Source of the DNA: Posidonia oceanica
Taxonomy: Eukaryota > Streptophyta > Magnoliopsida > Alismatales > Posidoniaceae
Length of the DNA stretch: 64,000 bases
Assembly: GCA_037176725.1 (NCBI GenBank)
Contig: JAZBRS010000037.1
Span: 13,534,001-13,598,000 of the forward strand
Direction: 5' to 3'
A model generated the notes under the pieces. That model was not told where the DNA came from, ran no database searches, and worked only from the letters and a program-made list of their open reading frames with translations. The first letter of the stretch is position 1; every line of letters begins with the position of its first letter. Position numbers and translations under genes: made by a program. Below, piece after piece: positions 35,082 through 46,139 of this stretch.

Positions 35082-35160
35082 GATATCATGGGGTAGTGGA
35101 TAAATATGCCCCTAGTATCAGGGATGATACTAGGGGACAGTCGAAGCGCCCTTGGCATCG
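35082..35160 (-). other. Four-segment alternating hairpin module of B
   Basis: S1 GATATCATGGGGTA (35082-35095), S2 TGCCCCTAGTATC (35107-35119), S3 GATACTAGGGGACA (35126-35139), S4 CCCTTGGCATC (about 35149-35159). Relative to C copy 2, S2 and S3 have both changed (TGG to TAG and CCA to CTA), so their pairing is preserved. Confidence 0.65.
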
Positions 35161-35608
35161 AAAAGTGATAGACTAAGCTGACGTGCTTGTCAAACGGGTA
35201 CTTAGGGCTACCAGCCTAGCGGAGATCCAGCCGGGAGTGCTTGGTGGCTTCGCCCGTGTTGACGGTGCTAGTCTGCAAAGATTCTGGCATCTTGGGGGAG
35301 TGCGGAGTTCGCCTGGTGGCCCTCCCTGACGCTAACAGTGTTGGCAGTTGCTTCTAAGCTTATGAGCTGCTGGGATCCGAGAGTGCTTCCTCATGGTCCT
35401 TGAGGGGTTGGATCTGCGAAGTTGAAGCAGTATGCTGAGGATGTGATTGCGAGAGACCATGCATGCATTATGTTATGGAAAGCAAACCAAACATACAAGC
35501 AAATGGCACAGAACATCCTTGTATTCACAAAGTCTTGGTTACACGCCTATAACAGGCTGAACAGAGTACAGTAAGACTCAAAAAGGGATATGCAGATGTA
35601 CAGACGTC
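35161..35608. other. Spacer of B between hairpin module and extra ORF
   Basis: Begins with a stem-forming AAGCTGACGTGCTT motif also seen after the module in A (AAACTGACGTGTTT). The rest has no coding or repeat structure that I recognise. Confidence 0.45.
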
Positions 35609-36811
35609 CTAGTTAGTCCGGGCCTTCTTCGACCTCCTGGCGTTAGGAAACAGAGGTGCGTCAGGTGGGATCTCATTAATGGGCCAGAGCCCCTGTACTT
35701 CAGTCAAATACTTAGGAGTGCATCCTGAGCCCTTTGCGGCTGCAATGTCTATTGATTTCACGCCATGGCACATAAGGTCAGCTAGCTCTGTTGTGGCTGT
35801 AACTGTGCTGATAGGATAAGGCTGGAGTAGCTTTGGTGCAGTGCTGTCGACAAAAGCCCTTTGCCGGAGACCAAACTGCCGCATGACCCGAATGGGGTAA
35901 TACTCCATGCCTTTGGTGAACCCTAGCAGGACGACCAGTCGCATGTCGCAGGTGCCGAAGAAAACGGTGAACGGCTCTGCTGTAGATGGGATGATATGCC
36001 AGGTTACTGTATCATCTGTCAACTGTTCCAGCCTTTCATACTCCTCGCGGACAGTCTTGATGGTCTTGGCGTGGCCGCTGCTGCAATATGTCTCAAATGC
36101 ATGTTTCTGGGGGTGCAGAATGTCTACCTCCAGATGTCCAGCCAGCCACACCTGTACCAGAGCCCCGCAGCCATGAAAGTGGCAGTAGCGGTGCGAAATG
36201 CGGTCCAGCCCGCTGTACGTCTCAACTAGGACGACAAGTGCCAGATCGATTGGGCGGGTCACCACAGCAAGGGCGATCTCTGCAACTTCAATAGTGACAG
36301 TCATCCGGCCATGACTGAAGATTAGCTTGCCTAGGAAGTAGGTGACGAAGCCGCGAAGCCATAATTCATCTCCCAGTGCAGTGCGCTTCTTGGAGACTTC
36401 CTTGAAATAGTTCAAACGAAGCGCAGGTACAGGCCCATCGACGCAGACTAGTCTTTTCTCGCAGCTTTCCGCAGAGAGCCCCGTGAGTTGTCTCAGGACG
36501 GCAACATAGCCAGAACACCTCATGAATACCGTAGGTCCCGTGAGCGTGGAGAAGCCGCAGATTCGGCGCACTTCCTCTAGTGTAGGTGTCAGTTCTGTCC
36601 TGCTGAAGCGAAAGACATCGTGCACTGGTTTCTAGAACCTTACAGCAGCGCACAAGAGATGTCGGCTGACCTCCACATCAGCAGCTTTTAGAAGTCTGGG
36701 TGGGATGCCCCACAGGCTCAGCTTTTCACGGTCAGCTTCAGTGAGCATGGCGATCCATTCTCGGAGAGTCTTAGAGCAATATGTTAGAGTCACCAAGGTA
36801 GGGAAGCCCAT
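35609..36811 (-). pseudogene. DUF7745 / plant-mobile-domain-like ORF of B with one nonsense codon
   Basis: A minus-strand frame from the conserved ATG (MGFPTLVT) at 36811 to TAG at 35609, about 400 codons. It aligns without gaps of note to the intact ORF of element A (47144-48346). A TAG at 36632-36634 (codon 60) replaces the Trp of the FWKPxHxVFRF block. Conserved blocks are LREWI, LWGIPxxLLKAADVEVSRHLLCA, HxVFRFxxTELTPTLEEVRRICGF, LGDELWLRGFVT and ISHRxxHFHGCG. The HVFRF...ELTPTLEE pattern is typical of the plant DUF7745 / aminotransferase-like plant mobile domain group found in genes and retroelements. Biochemical function is unknown. The single stop suggests recent loss. Confidence 0.75.
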
Positions 36812-38436
36812 TGCAGGAGAGAATGCAGGCAGCTGGTGCGAAATCTTCAAGTACCTGTAGCCAAAGTTGTTTCATCAACCCGGAACATGTACAGGCATGT
36901 AATACCCGCAGACAGAGAAGTAGATGTGCATATAAAGCTGATAAAGCAGTTCAAACGCTACAGCTAGCAATCAGACCACAAAATTCAAGCACATTCAGCT
37001 AAGCAAAAGGGGCTTCGCCTGCACAGGGTGGAGCCACACAAATGGCACTCTTGTCCTCGTCCGTGCGGAGCGAGGAGACAAGGGAAGGGGGTTTCGTTCG
37101 TCTGGAACGAAGTCACAAAGGAGGCGCGCTTGTCCTTGTCCTGTATGGAGCACTGCATAGACCCAACGGCTTGAGAGGGGCCCCAAGGGGTGCCAAGGTT
37201 GTCCTACTGCCTCTGGAGTGATCGCCCTGTCTCTGATTACTGATGCTTTCCCTGAGCTGCTGGACCGGCATTGACCGGTTCCTCTAGGGCTTGGAGGCAG
37301 TCAACCTATCTTGGCAGAAGCATTGTCCCAGCAATGAGTCGAGCCTTGCAGAGCGGGAGGAAAGGGGCAAAAGGAATGGCTTGATAGTGGATAGATGCAT
37401 GCATGATCTATACTAAACCTATCGCCCTCAGCATATGGAGTGCTTGATGCCTGCTGCAAAGGAAGGAGCGGTCTCTGACTCACCAGACTCTACTCAGATT
37501 GCTAACTATTGGTGGCGCTCCGGAAAGGGTATTATGACCGCTCAAGTGGTGGTGTAGTGAGGACGGGCTCCATGCCAAACTCTCAAGGAGCTACACCTAC
37601 TCTTTTCATTTTTTCTTGTCTTTTTTGCTCCCACATAGATGTGTAGTACTTTCCCTATCCCTGGCTTGGGGGGTAATGGGTGTCTGGTAATGGCTGGGGG
37701 AGAATGGCTAGGCCCCACGGGATCTGTGTATTTCCCAGGCGCAAATTTGGTTCCTCTCTAAGACAAGGAAAGGGGGCGGAATCATGCTGCTTGCCTTTGT
37801 TTCTAGGGCTGACTTTTGTATTTGCCCCTTTTTTGTTTTGCATGTTTTTTTTTTCTTTTCTTTTTGTCTTTTCTTGTTTTTTTTCTCTTTTTTTTTGGCT
37901 TGCAGGCTTCCGCTGTCCCTAACTTAGAGGTAATGGGCGCCTGGTTTTGAGACAAAAGGGGCTAGGCCTTGTATGGCTTGTGGATTTGCAGGTGTGGATT
38001 TGGATCCTCCCCACGGCAAATTGGAGGGACGAGGTTGTATTGCACACCTCTATCTCTAGGGCCAACTTCTGTCTTTGCCTTCTAGTCTTCCTTTTTGGTG
38101 TCCAGGCTAAGACATGTAGGTTTTGCTCACACTCTCTCACACCCTAGGAATTTTTCTCCCTCTTGAGGTGTAAGTACTGGAGGGGTTTAGACATTTCGTC
38201 TGTCCTCACTGGATGGTGGCTCCCTCACTGGTTAGGACATCCAAGTAGTGTCAGGTGAGGTAGAGGGTACTCCTTCAGGGCAGGCAAGCATCTCCGATTT
38301 TCATTATCAGGCTTATGATAGTAATGCACATAATAAATTTACATCTTTTTTGCTGAAAAATAAACAAGCCTAAAATGCATGGGAAAGATGGAATGCAAGA
38401 AGTAAGAGAGAAAAGACTCTACAAGGCAGCGGCGGG
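36812..38436. other. Noncoding spacer of B between pol and the extra ORF
   Basis: About 1.6 kb without a gene. 37430-37600 is well conserved with A 48715-48900 (ACTCACCRGACTCTACTC and GAGGACGGGCTCCATGCC). 38210-38300 is conserved with 49385-49460. A T-rich stretch at 37830-37900 (A-rich in the sense strand) also has its counterpart in A (48910-49200). On the minus strand a GGCTACAG|G acceptor-like motif lies 50 bases before the ORF ATG. Confidence 0.55.
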
Positions 38437-39007
38437 CTACTGGTAGTACTTCTTGAGGTAGCAGGAATTGACCGGCTCGAACTGCTCGACCTGGTCCATG
38501 TCCTCAAGGACTGCTGCGCCACCAGAGAAGATTTGCTTAATTAAGAAGGGGCCACGCCAGTTGGGCTGGAATTTCCCTCAGCCGTCGGGGAGATGGATAG
38601 CTTGAAGGACCATATCCCCTGGATTGAAGCTTCTAGGCCTAACCTTCTTCAGGTATGCTCGAGCCGAGTGCTTCTGGTAGTACTGAGCATGATGTATGGC
38701 CTGCAGCCTATGCTCATCAATCAGGTTCAACTGGATGCAACGGTCTTCGACCCATTCTGCTTCCTCCAGCTTCTCGTAGGATCCGCAGTGAGGGGATCTC
38801 TACTTCGACAGGCAGCACTGCCTCCATGTCGCACACCAGAGAATACGAGGTGGCTCCTGTTGAGGTCCGAACTGATGTCCTGTAGGCCCAGAGTGCCTAC
38901 GGAAGCTTATCATGCCAGTCCTTGTGAGTCTCTGCCATCTTTTTCAAGATTTTGATAAGGTTCTTGTTGGCAGACTCTACCGTGCTGTTCATCTGTGGCC
39001 GATAAGG
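38437..39007 (-). pseudogene. 3' end of B pol (integrase C-terminal part), interrupted by element A
   Basis: The minus-strand frame ends at TAG 38437-38439 with the same C-terminal residues as A (CYLKKYYQ). Upstream blocks match A: GPF-IKQIFSGGA, EDMDQVEQ, a 6-bp in-frame deletion near 38765, and QMN-TVESANK at the break. TGA at 38578-38580 replaces the Arg of LPDGRGKF. Element A is inserted at 39007/39008, just before (in reading order) the codon block that holds the catalytic Glu of the integrase. Candidate target duplication TAAGG at 39003-39007. Confidence 0.85.
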
Positions 39008-39171
39008 TGTAGTAATCCCGGTGTTCGGATCGTCCATGCACGATGCCAAAGCTCGCGTGCACCGATCGGAATCAGGCTCACTATAAGCGGCTATGTCCGA
39101 GAAGGAAGACCTAACTCGAAAACATTTAAAAGGGGGAAAAAGGGAAAGAAAAGAAGAAGATAAGACAAAAT

Positions 39172-39182
39172 CGGAGTCGCCA
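39172..39182 (-). other. Internal primer-site-like decamer in LTR of A
   Basis: CGGAGTCGCCA equals the last 11 bases of the tRNA-Arg primer complement, 164 bp inside the LTR. Matching motifs lie at 24391-24400 (B), 14882-14891 (C) and 22451-22460 (E, one change). Confidence 0.6.
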
Positions 39183-39689
39183 CCAAGTCTATTAAATCGG
39201 AAGACGAGGAAAACCGGGGGAATGCGTGAATAATCACGCAAAACCGAGCAAAAAATGCAATGCAAGGCAATGCAGAAGAAATAAGATGCAAATGAATGCA
39301 AATGATGTGACTCGTGCCTAGGACAAGGGCAATATGGTCATTGCGGGCCAAGAGAGGGTAAGGACTCCTGTTACGCGCGGGGAAGGTGTTAGGCACCCCC
39401 GACACGCCCGAGAATCGGTCTTTCTAGGCTTACGCTCGCATATGCAGGGAAATGCAGACTTTGAATGCCTAAGTGCCAATGAATGCCTGTCTAAATGCTC
39501 AAAGGTGTGCTCTAAGTGATGAGAGACGGTGCAAGGAAGTAAACGTGCAACCTAAGCGCTCAGCAACGCTGTCCGTGTTCCGAATCGGGCGAAACCTGGC
39601 TCGTGAGAACTTCCGGACAGTAAGCATCATCGCCCTATATGCAAATGCGGGCGATAAAACAAAACAGCGAGAAACCATGCAATGCAATC

Positions 39690-40395
39690 GACATGCAAGG
39701 GAAAACGGCGTAAAACAGTGCGAGGAACGAAAGAAGTATGCAAAAAGATGCGGGAACAGGGTTGACATGCAAAATGGGGCAAGAAACGGAACAAGAACGC
39801 AAAACCGTGCGAGAAAACGGGAGAAGGGCGCAAAACTGGGCGAGAAAACACCAGGGCACGCAAAACGAGGCGAGAGAACGATAGGGCACGCAAAATGGAG
39901 CGAAGAAGCTTGAAAACACGCAAAACGAGGCAAGACAAAGAAATGGCGCGCAAAACGGTGCAAGAAAACTTGAAAGCACGCAAAACGAGGTAAGACAGAT
40001 AAACGACGCGCAAAACGGAGCGAGAAAACACGAAGGCACGCAAAACGGAGCGGAAAAACAAGACTGCGTGCAAAACGAGGCGAGAAAACTAAAAGGCACG
40101 CAAAACAGTGCAAGACAGAGAAGTGGCGCGCAAAATGGAGCGAGAAGGCAAGGAAACACGCAAAACGGGGCAAGAAAACTAAAAGGCACGCAAAACGGTG
40201 CAAGACAGGGAAGTGGCGCGCAAAACGGAGCGATAAAACATGAAAACACGCGAAACGAGGCGAAAAAACTAAAGGGCACGCAAAAAGGCGCAAGACAAAG
40301 AAGCGGCGCGCAAAACGGAGCGATAAAACGCGATGGCACGCAAAACGAGGCGAAGAAACTAAAAGGCACGCAAAACGGTGCAAATGGCATGCAAA
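39690..40395. repeat. 30-bp minisatellite in 3' LTR of A
   Basis: About 24 units with cores GCACGCAAAACGGTGCAAGA or GCGCGCAAAACGGAGCGA. The unit length of 30 leaves several frames open on both strands (up to about 300 codons), an effect of the repeat. Confidence 0.85.
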
Positions 40396-40669
40396 ATGAA
40401 TGCAGTGCAGAAGTTCAGGAAGATATACCTGGAGATCCGGGAGTCTGATCGGAGATCTGTTTGGTCCATGCTGAAGAGCGCTTCGCTGCGGTCACCTGGG
40501 CAGCTTACTTGAGGAGATCCGACGGTCGGATTGAAAGATACCGCAACTTCGGAGCGGAAGGGCCAGAACAGGAGAGAAGAATAGATCTAAGTATCCAGGA
40601 GGTCCTAGGGGTGTGCTGGAGGTTCTCCCAAGTGAAAGGGAGTTAGAAGCGCTTAGTGTATGCAAAGGG

Positions 40670-41510
40670 GAGCTTAAATGCAAGATTAAATGGATGCGGA
40701 ATGCAATGCAAAGCCAGAGAAGACAAGGAAAAGCCATTTGGAAAGAACGGGGGTTTAAAAGTATTTTTGAAAAAGAAAGGGGCTAAGATGCAAATTTTCC
40801 AGAAAACAGGGGTTCTAGGGAGTCCGGGGATGCAAGTGGAGGGCCTACATGCAATTTTTGCAAACATGGGAGTTAAAATGCAACTTAGGGGTAAAACAGT
40901 CTTTTCACATAATTTTTCAAAAGATGCAAGGCTCTATGTGTGATTTTCAAATCATGCAGGGTCTGAAAATGCAATTTTATATGCAAAATATGCTCTGAAA
41001 AATAGACTACAGGACTACAGTGCAATTTTTAAAAAAACAGGGTCAAAAATGCAATACAATAAGCTAAAAATGCATGCAAGAATTACTGTCCATTTAAAAT
41101 GGACCTATATGCAAAAATGAAAAAACAGAGGGGCAAAAGTGCAATGCATCAACCAAAAAATAAAATCAGAACCTAAGTTGCTACAGTGTACTGGATCTAA
41201 GTGCAAAAATAAAGACATACAGGGACCTAGGATGCAATGCAGTATGGTAAAATGCATGCAAATGAATGAACTGATTTAAAACAGGACCTGAGTGTAATAA
41301 TGGAAAATAGGGGGGCTAAAGCATAAAACATTACAACTGAAACACACAGTAGCTGGATCTAACTGCAAATACTGAGAAACAGGGATAAAATGTGCAATTT
41401 AGCATGGTATTAAATCAGAAACTAAGCAATTTAAATGAACGGAGGACTAAAACGCAAAAATGAAATAACTTAAACCAGACATGCAATATTTGCATCTAAA
41501 CTATATAAAT
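40670..41510. repeat. Degenerate ATGCAA-rich zone in 3' LTR of A
   Basis: Diverged repeats with AAAATGCAA cores, shorter than in B and C. An identical copy lies at about 61327-62167 in the 5' LTR. Confidence 0.6.
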
Positions 41511-41519
41511 CAGAAAATA

Positions 41520-42850
41520 AATGAACAGTAGGTCGCCGGCGGTCGACGAACACTGTAGCAGATCGCCGGCAGTGCTCGTGACCGCCGACAGGGGAGGTTG
41601 GAGAGGCGCAGACCGGCGGAGCTTGGTGCCGGCGATCGTCCGGAGCTCTGGGAAGCATCCGGAACTCGCTCTGCTAGCCGGAGCATCGTGGAGGTCAGGG
41701 GATCGGCGCCGGAGAAGAAAGGGAGACCGGCGAGACGCGGGCGGCGCTGGAGGCCTGGAAACTTGGTTCTGGTTGGCGGAGAAGCAGGAGGAGGAGGAGA
41801 GAGAGCGGGGGAGGGTGAGGAGTACCTGCGGCTGTGTCCGGTGCGTCCTCCCGACCTCAGCAGTGTCGGAGACGGCCGGCGGACGTCGTCTGGTCGCTGC
41901 GGACGTCCTCGGTGGCGTGCGACGGTTGGAACGTCTTCAGGACGCTGCTCCGGTGCTTCTGGATTGATCAGGCGGAAGCTCCGCGGCTTGACAGGCGATC
42001 CGGCGGTTGTGGGTCGACTGCGAGCTGCCGGAGGTGAGCGGGGCGGTGTGTTGCTCTCAGGATCGAGCGGGAGCTTCGGGGAGGTAGCTGGAGGTCCGGC
42101 GAGGCTTTCTGGACGGTTGGCTTGCAGTTCCGAGGGGTGTAGAGGGAGTTTGAAGGTGGAGTCGGTTTCCGGACAGTAGGTGGCACAGGTGTTTGTGGTG
42201 AAGTTTGCAGTCTGTGGTGAGGGAAAGGGCTGAAGGTCGGGTGGCTTGGTGAGGTGGTTTCTTGGCGAGTATCGGGACAGGGTTTGGGGAGGAGGAGCGG
42301 CCTGTGGTGCGGGGAATTTCAGAAGGGAAAGGCGTTGGGTTCCGGTTGGGTCTCAGGCGGATGGAGGCGAAATGCTGGGGTCGTTCTCTGTGTGGAATGG
42401 CGGGTGAGGTTGCAGGTGGCTTGGGTGAGATTGGGGGGCGGATTCTGGGCTGTTCTGGAGGTGCTTTGGGTGCTGGTTCGCTGGGAGAAGGAGAGGCAGA
42501 GGTCGGGTGTTTCTGGGTGGATTTCAGAGAAGAATTCGGTCACTCTCTCGCTCGGGATTGCCCTCTGGAATCCTCTCTCTTCCGGGATGCTCTCCTTCTT
42601 TTCTCCTCTCCTGAAAACGCACCCTCGTTTCCCCTCCTTTTTCGCTCTTAAAATTCTGGTTGCTTGCAGGCTTGGCTGTGGCGAATTAATGCGGAGAGGC
42701 GGTGGCAGGAGGCACGGACGCGGTGCGGCGCACGCCGGTCCGGTCCGGCAGAGACGTGCGAGCGCAGGTCGGCGGTGACCGGTGCTGGCGCTGCAGCTGC
42801 CATGGCAGGACTGTAGCTGTGCAGCCGGCACTGTAGACCTGCGGGAGGAG
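41520..42850. other. GC/CpG-rich zone of the A LTR
   Basis: High GC with many CGGCGG and GGAGGTC words. Open frames of up to 193 codons are seen, but they have no recognisable domain and are not conserved in B or C. The counterpart in the 5' LTR is 62177-63507. Confidence 0.5.
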
Positions 42851-44488
42851 GGAAGGAGGACGACGACTGTAGCTGTGGGCTGCGGGTTTAAAAAAGATAA
42901 GAAAGAGTAATGGGCTGGTGAGCCCAGTAAAGAAGAAAAGAAAGGATAAAAAGAAGGAAGAAAGAAAGATGGAAAGAAGTAGGGAAATAAAATAGGAAAA
43001 AATAGGATAAAAATAAATAAAAATATTAGATGACTTGGGTTGTAGGTTAGGCGTTTAATTAGATTTTTTAATGTCCGTTTTCAGGTTAATTAATGTGTTT
43101 TAGGCTTGATTAGGGTTTTAGGGTTTTCTTTTGTTGTTAATTCATTTTCCACTTGACTAAGTGTTGGTTAAATTCTTTTAAATTGTTTTTAAAATTGTGT
43201 TTTCTTGTTAAGTATTTTAGGATGTTAATTAGGATTTTTAGGATTTATTTTTATATTATTTTGAGTGGGTTTTGGGCTTTTTAGTTCTAGTCTTTCATAT
43301 TCTCTTTCTTTAAGTCCTTTGACCTATGTTTTTGATTTTTATTTGTTAATTCTTCTTGATGTTTTTTTAGTTGGATTTTTCTGGTTTGATTAAGTGTTTT
43401 AAGTCTTTTAACTGTATTTTCTTTTTCCTTTTTTAATTAGGTTCTTATGCTGTTTTTTCTCATGTTTATTAGGTTAAGCCTTTTGTCTTCTTTAATTACT
43501 TGTTTTAGCATTTGATTTTTAATTCTTTCCCTTGGGGTTTGTTTTTTAATTCTTTCGGTGGGGTTTTTATCTTGGGTAGGTTCTGATTTTATTTCAGTTT
43601 TTTACTTGATTTTACAGTATTTTCCTTTAGTTTGTTTTGCATTTTTTAGTTTGCATGCCTGATTTTCTTTTTAGCTTGATTTAGTTAATTTTGAGTTTTT
43701 AATCATTTGTTTAATGTTTTTTAGTTGTTTTTCTTGGAGTTCTGATTTGTTTCTTTTATGTTTTGGGGTTTTACAGGTTTTTAAGGATTTTTATGGGTTT
43801 TTGCAAAAGAGAGAAGGAGGAAAAGGAAAAGAGGAAGAAAAGGGGAAAAAGGAGAATAAGAGGGGAAAGAGATAGGTTTGGGGAAAAGATTTTTTTAAAA
43901 CTTAGGAAAATTGCTAAAAATACAATAAAAATAGGAATAAGATGGAGAAAGGATAGGAGTACAAAGGGGGCCCACAGCCAAGCCAGAGAAAGGGCAAGAA
44001 GGGGATGAAAAGAGAGACAATAATCAGGAGAGAGAGAGGAGAGAGAAAACGATAATCCCGGAGAGAGAAAACGATAATCCAGGCAAAAGGGGGTCTTAGG
44101 AGTCTCGGAAAGGGGTGAAATTTGGCGGGTGCGGGGTCTAGGGTTTCTAGTTCTGCTCCTGGAGTTTTGGTTCAGTTTTGAGGAAGTTTTGGAGGGGTTT
44201 TGAGGTGTAGAAAAAGGGTATTTTCGCCTAAGTTTCCTAGGGTTTTTGGGAGGGGTCTGGTTTGAGATTTTGCAGGCTTTTTGGTGGGTTTACTAAGTCA
44301 TCAGGGGTGAGTGTTCCTATGGATTTTGGTGGGTTTTCAGGTTCAGGAAAGGGGGTAAGCTCAGGTCAAGTTTAGGCTTGTTTTGAGGGGAAAGAAGGAG
44401 AGGAAGGTGTAGGTTTGGGTCTGGGTTCGGGTCCAGCAGCCACCGGAAGGCTCCAAACGATCCAGCCTGTCAGAATGGGGTGTCAACA

Positions 44489-44503
44489 GATGCCCCTCCC
44501 TGA
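44489..44503 (-). other. Polypurine tract of element A
   Basis: The minus strand reads TCAGGGAGGGGCATC directly before the LTR start TGTTGACACCCC. It is the plus-strand primer for reverse transcription. Confidence 0.85.
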
Positions 44504-44943
44504 GCGAGGCCGAGCGAAGCGAGGCCGCTGCTCAGGGTTGACGAGACACCCCATTTGACTGGCGAGAGCAGAGGGTTTGCTATCGGCGTGAGCCATTTAT
44601 TCGGCGGATGCGCCGAACATCGTGGATCGTTGCCGCAATGCAATGTGCAGGTGCAAATGGACGAGGTGCAATGTATGCGATGCATGCTAATGCGGATGCA
44701 GTGCAAGAGTTAGTGTTAGAGTTAGTGTCGATGGGGAGGGCCGAAGCGACGCTGGTGACGTCGGCGATGCTGACGATGCTGAAGAGGGACGTTGCAGTGC
44801 GCTGTAGAGTTCGACGGGAGGTCCAGACCTGCCACGAAAGGAAGGATAGCCAAGGCTACAAAGGCGCGACGGGAGAGGCGGACCTTTTCCCAGACGCGGA
44901 AGGATGCGGGGCTCCGTCTTTTGGGACGGAGTCGCGCGGGAGG
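44504..44943. other. 3' untranslated part of A before the hairpin arrays
   Basis: Repeats of GCAATG- and TGATGC-like words. 44504-44640 resembles the parts next to the polypurine tract in B (29830-29960) and C (6944-7080), so this 130-bp block is conserved in the lineage. No gene. Confidence 0.5.
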
Positions 44944-46046
44944 TGATAAGTTGTCGGACCCATCGACCGGATGAGTTTCGGATCATCAGCCGGAGGCGAT
45001 AGTTTAGGTTATCAGCCTGGCGATAGTTTACGGTCCTATCAACCGGAAGGCGCAGTTGTGAGTGATATTTACTGGATATCAGCCGTATAACATGGTTGCC
45101 ATAGATAGTTTAGGATATCAGCCTAGATAGATAGTTTAGGATATCAGCCTAGATAGTTTAGGATATCAGCCTAGATAGATAGTTTACAGTCCTATCAACT
45201 GGAAAGGGCAAACCATGAGGGATAGTTACTGGATATCAGCCGTATAACGCAAGTGCCGGATAGTTTAGGAATATCAGCCTGGATAGATAGTTTAGGATAT
45301 CAGCCTAGGTAGTTTAGGTTACCAGCCTAGATCGATAGTTTAGGTTATCAGCCTGGCGGTCTTGCGAGGGACAGTTACTGGATGTCAGCCGTATAATGCA
45401 ATTGCGATGGATAGTTTAGGATATCAGCCTAGATCGATAGTTTAGGTTATCAGCCTAGCGATAGTTTACAGTCCTATCAACTGGAAAGAGCAATTGCAAG
45501 GGATAGTTACTGGATATCAGCCGTATAACGTAATTGCCATGGATAGTTTAGGATATCAGCCTAGATCGATAGTTTAGGTTATCAGCCTAGATAGATAGTT
45601 TAGGATATCAGCCTAGATAGTTTAGGGTATCAGCCTAGATAGATAGTTTACAGTCCTATCAACTGGAGGGGGCAATTACGAGGGACAGTTACTGGATGTC
45701 AGCCGTATAACGCAGATGCCGGATAGTTTAGGAATATCAGCTTGGATGGATAGTTTAGGATATCAGCCTAGGTAGTTTAGGGTACCAGCCTAGATAGATA
45801 GTTTAGGTTATCAGCCTGGCGGCACTGCGAGGGACAGTTACTGGATGTCAGCCGTATAACACAACTGCGGGCCAACCATGGATCGGCCAAGAGATAGATA
45901 GTTTAGGAATATCAGCCTGAGAATAGATAGTTTAGGAATATCAGCCTGGGAGTAGATAGTTTAGGAATATCAGCCTGAGAGTAGATAGTTTAGGATATCA
46001 GCCTGAGAGTGCTTGATTGTTGATAGTTTAGGATATCAGCCTAAGG
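44944..46046. repeat. Hairpin array of A, GATAGTTT...TATCAGCC type
   Basis: About 35-40 short units of 22-50 bp. The commonest are GATAGTTTAGGATATCAGCC (stem GATA/TATC), GATAGTTTACAGTCCTATC (stem GATAG/CTATC) and GACAGTTACTGGATGTC (stem GACA/TGTC), which alternates with GATAGTTACTGGATATC. Units are arranged in a higher-order pattern that restarts near 45050, 45230, 45375, 45500 and 45690. Confidence 0.85.
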
Positions 46047-46139
46047 GTGCTTGATTGATGAATGATCGAGTGATGAGTGATCGAATGCTGAATGATTGAT
46101 TGCTGGATGATTGATTGATGAGTGCCTGGTTTCTTGGTA

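Larger units (their letters stand above)
24224..39007 (-). mobile_element. Tat/Ogre-type element B (3' half in window)
   Basis: On the minus strand one sees the damaged 3' end of pol (38437-39007), a spacer, the DUF7745-like pseudogene (35609-36811), hairpin arrays (30195-34998), the polypurine tract (29814-29829) and the 3' LTR (24224-29813). The 5' part continues after element A outside the window. Left flank is copia D; the 5 bp ACAAG at 24219-24223 are the candidate target duplication. Confidence 0.85.
39008..44488 (-). mobile_element. 3' LTR of element A (5481 bp)
   Basis: Starts TGTAGTAATCCCGG after B integrase sequence and ends TGTCAACA before the polypurine tract. Zones from left: U5 end with CGGAGTCGCCA at 39172-39182; 30-bp minisatellite (39690-40395); ATGCAA-rich zone (40670-41510); GC/CpG-rich zone (41520-42850); purine-rich stretch (42850-43010); T-rich zone (43010-43790); a second purine-rich part with GGAGAGAG and ACGATAATC motifs (43800-44095). 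No gene is supported in it. Confidence 0.9.

Noticed and set aside
38897..39301. 134-codon minus-strand frame that ends in integrase-like residues
   Set aside because: It is a chance fusion of element A LTR sequence with the interrupted integrase of B across the insertion border.
39499..40390. Open frames of 250-300 codons rich in Phe, Ala and Cys in the A LTR (and 60156-61067)
   Set aside because: They follow the 30-bp minisatellite, appear on both strands and vanish in B and C, where fewer units exist.
41521..42831. Several 130-190-codon frames in the GC-rich LTR zone
   Set aside because: GC-rich DNA has few stops; frames overlap on both strands, are not conserved between A, B and C, and show no domain.
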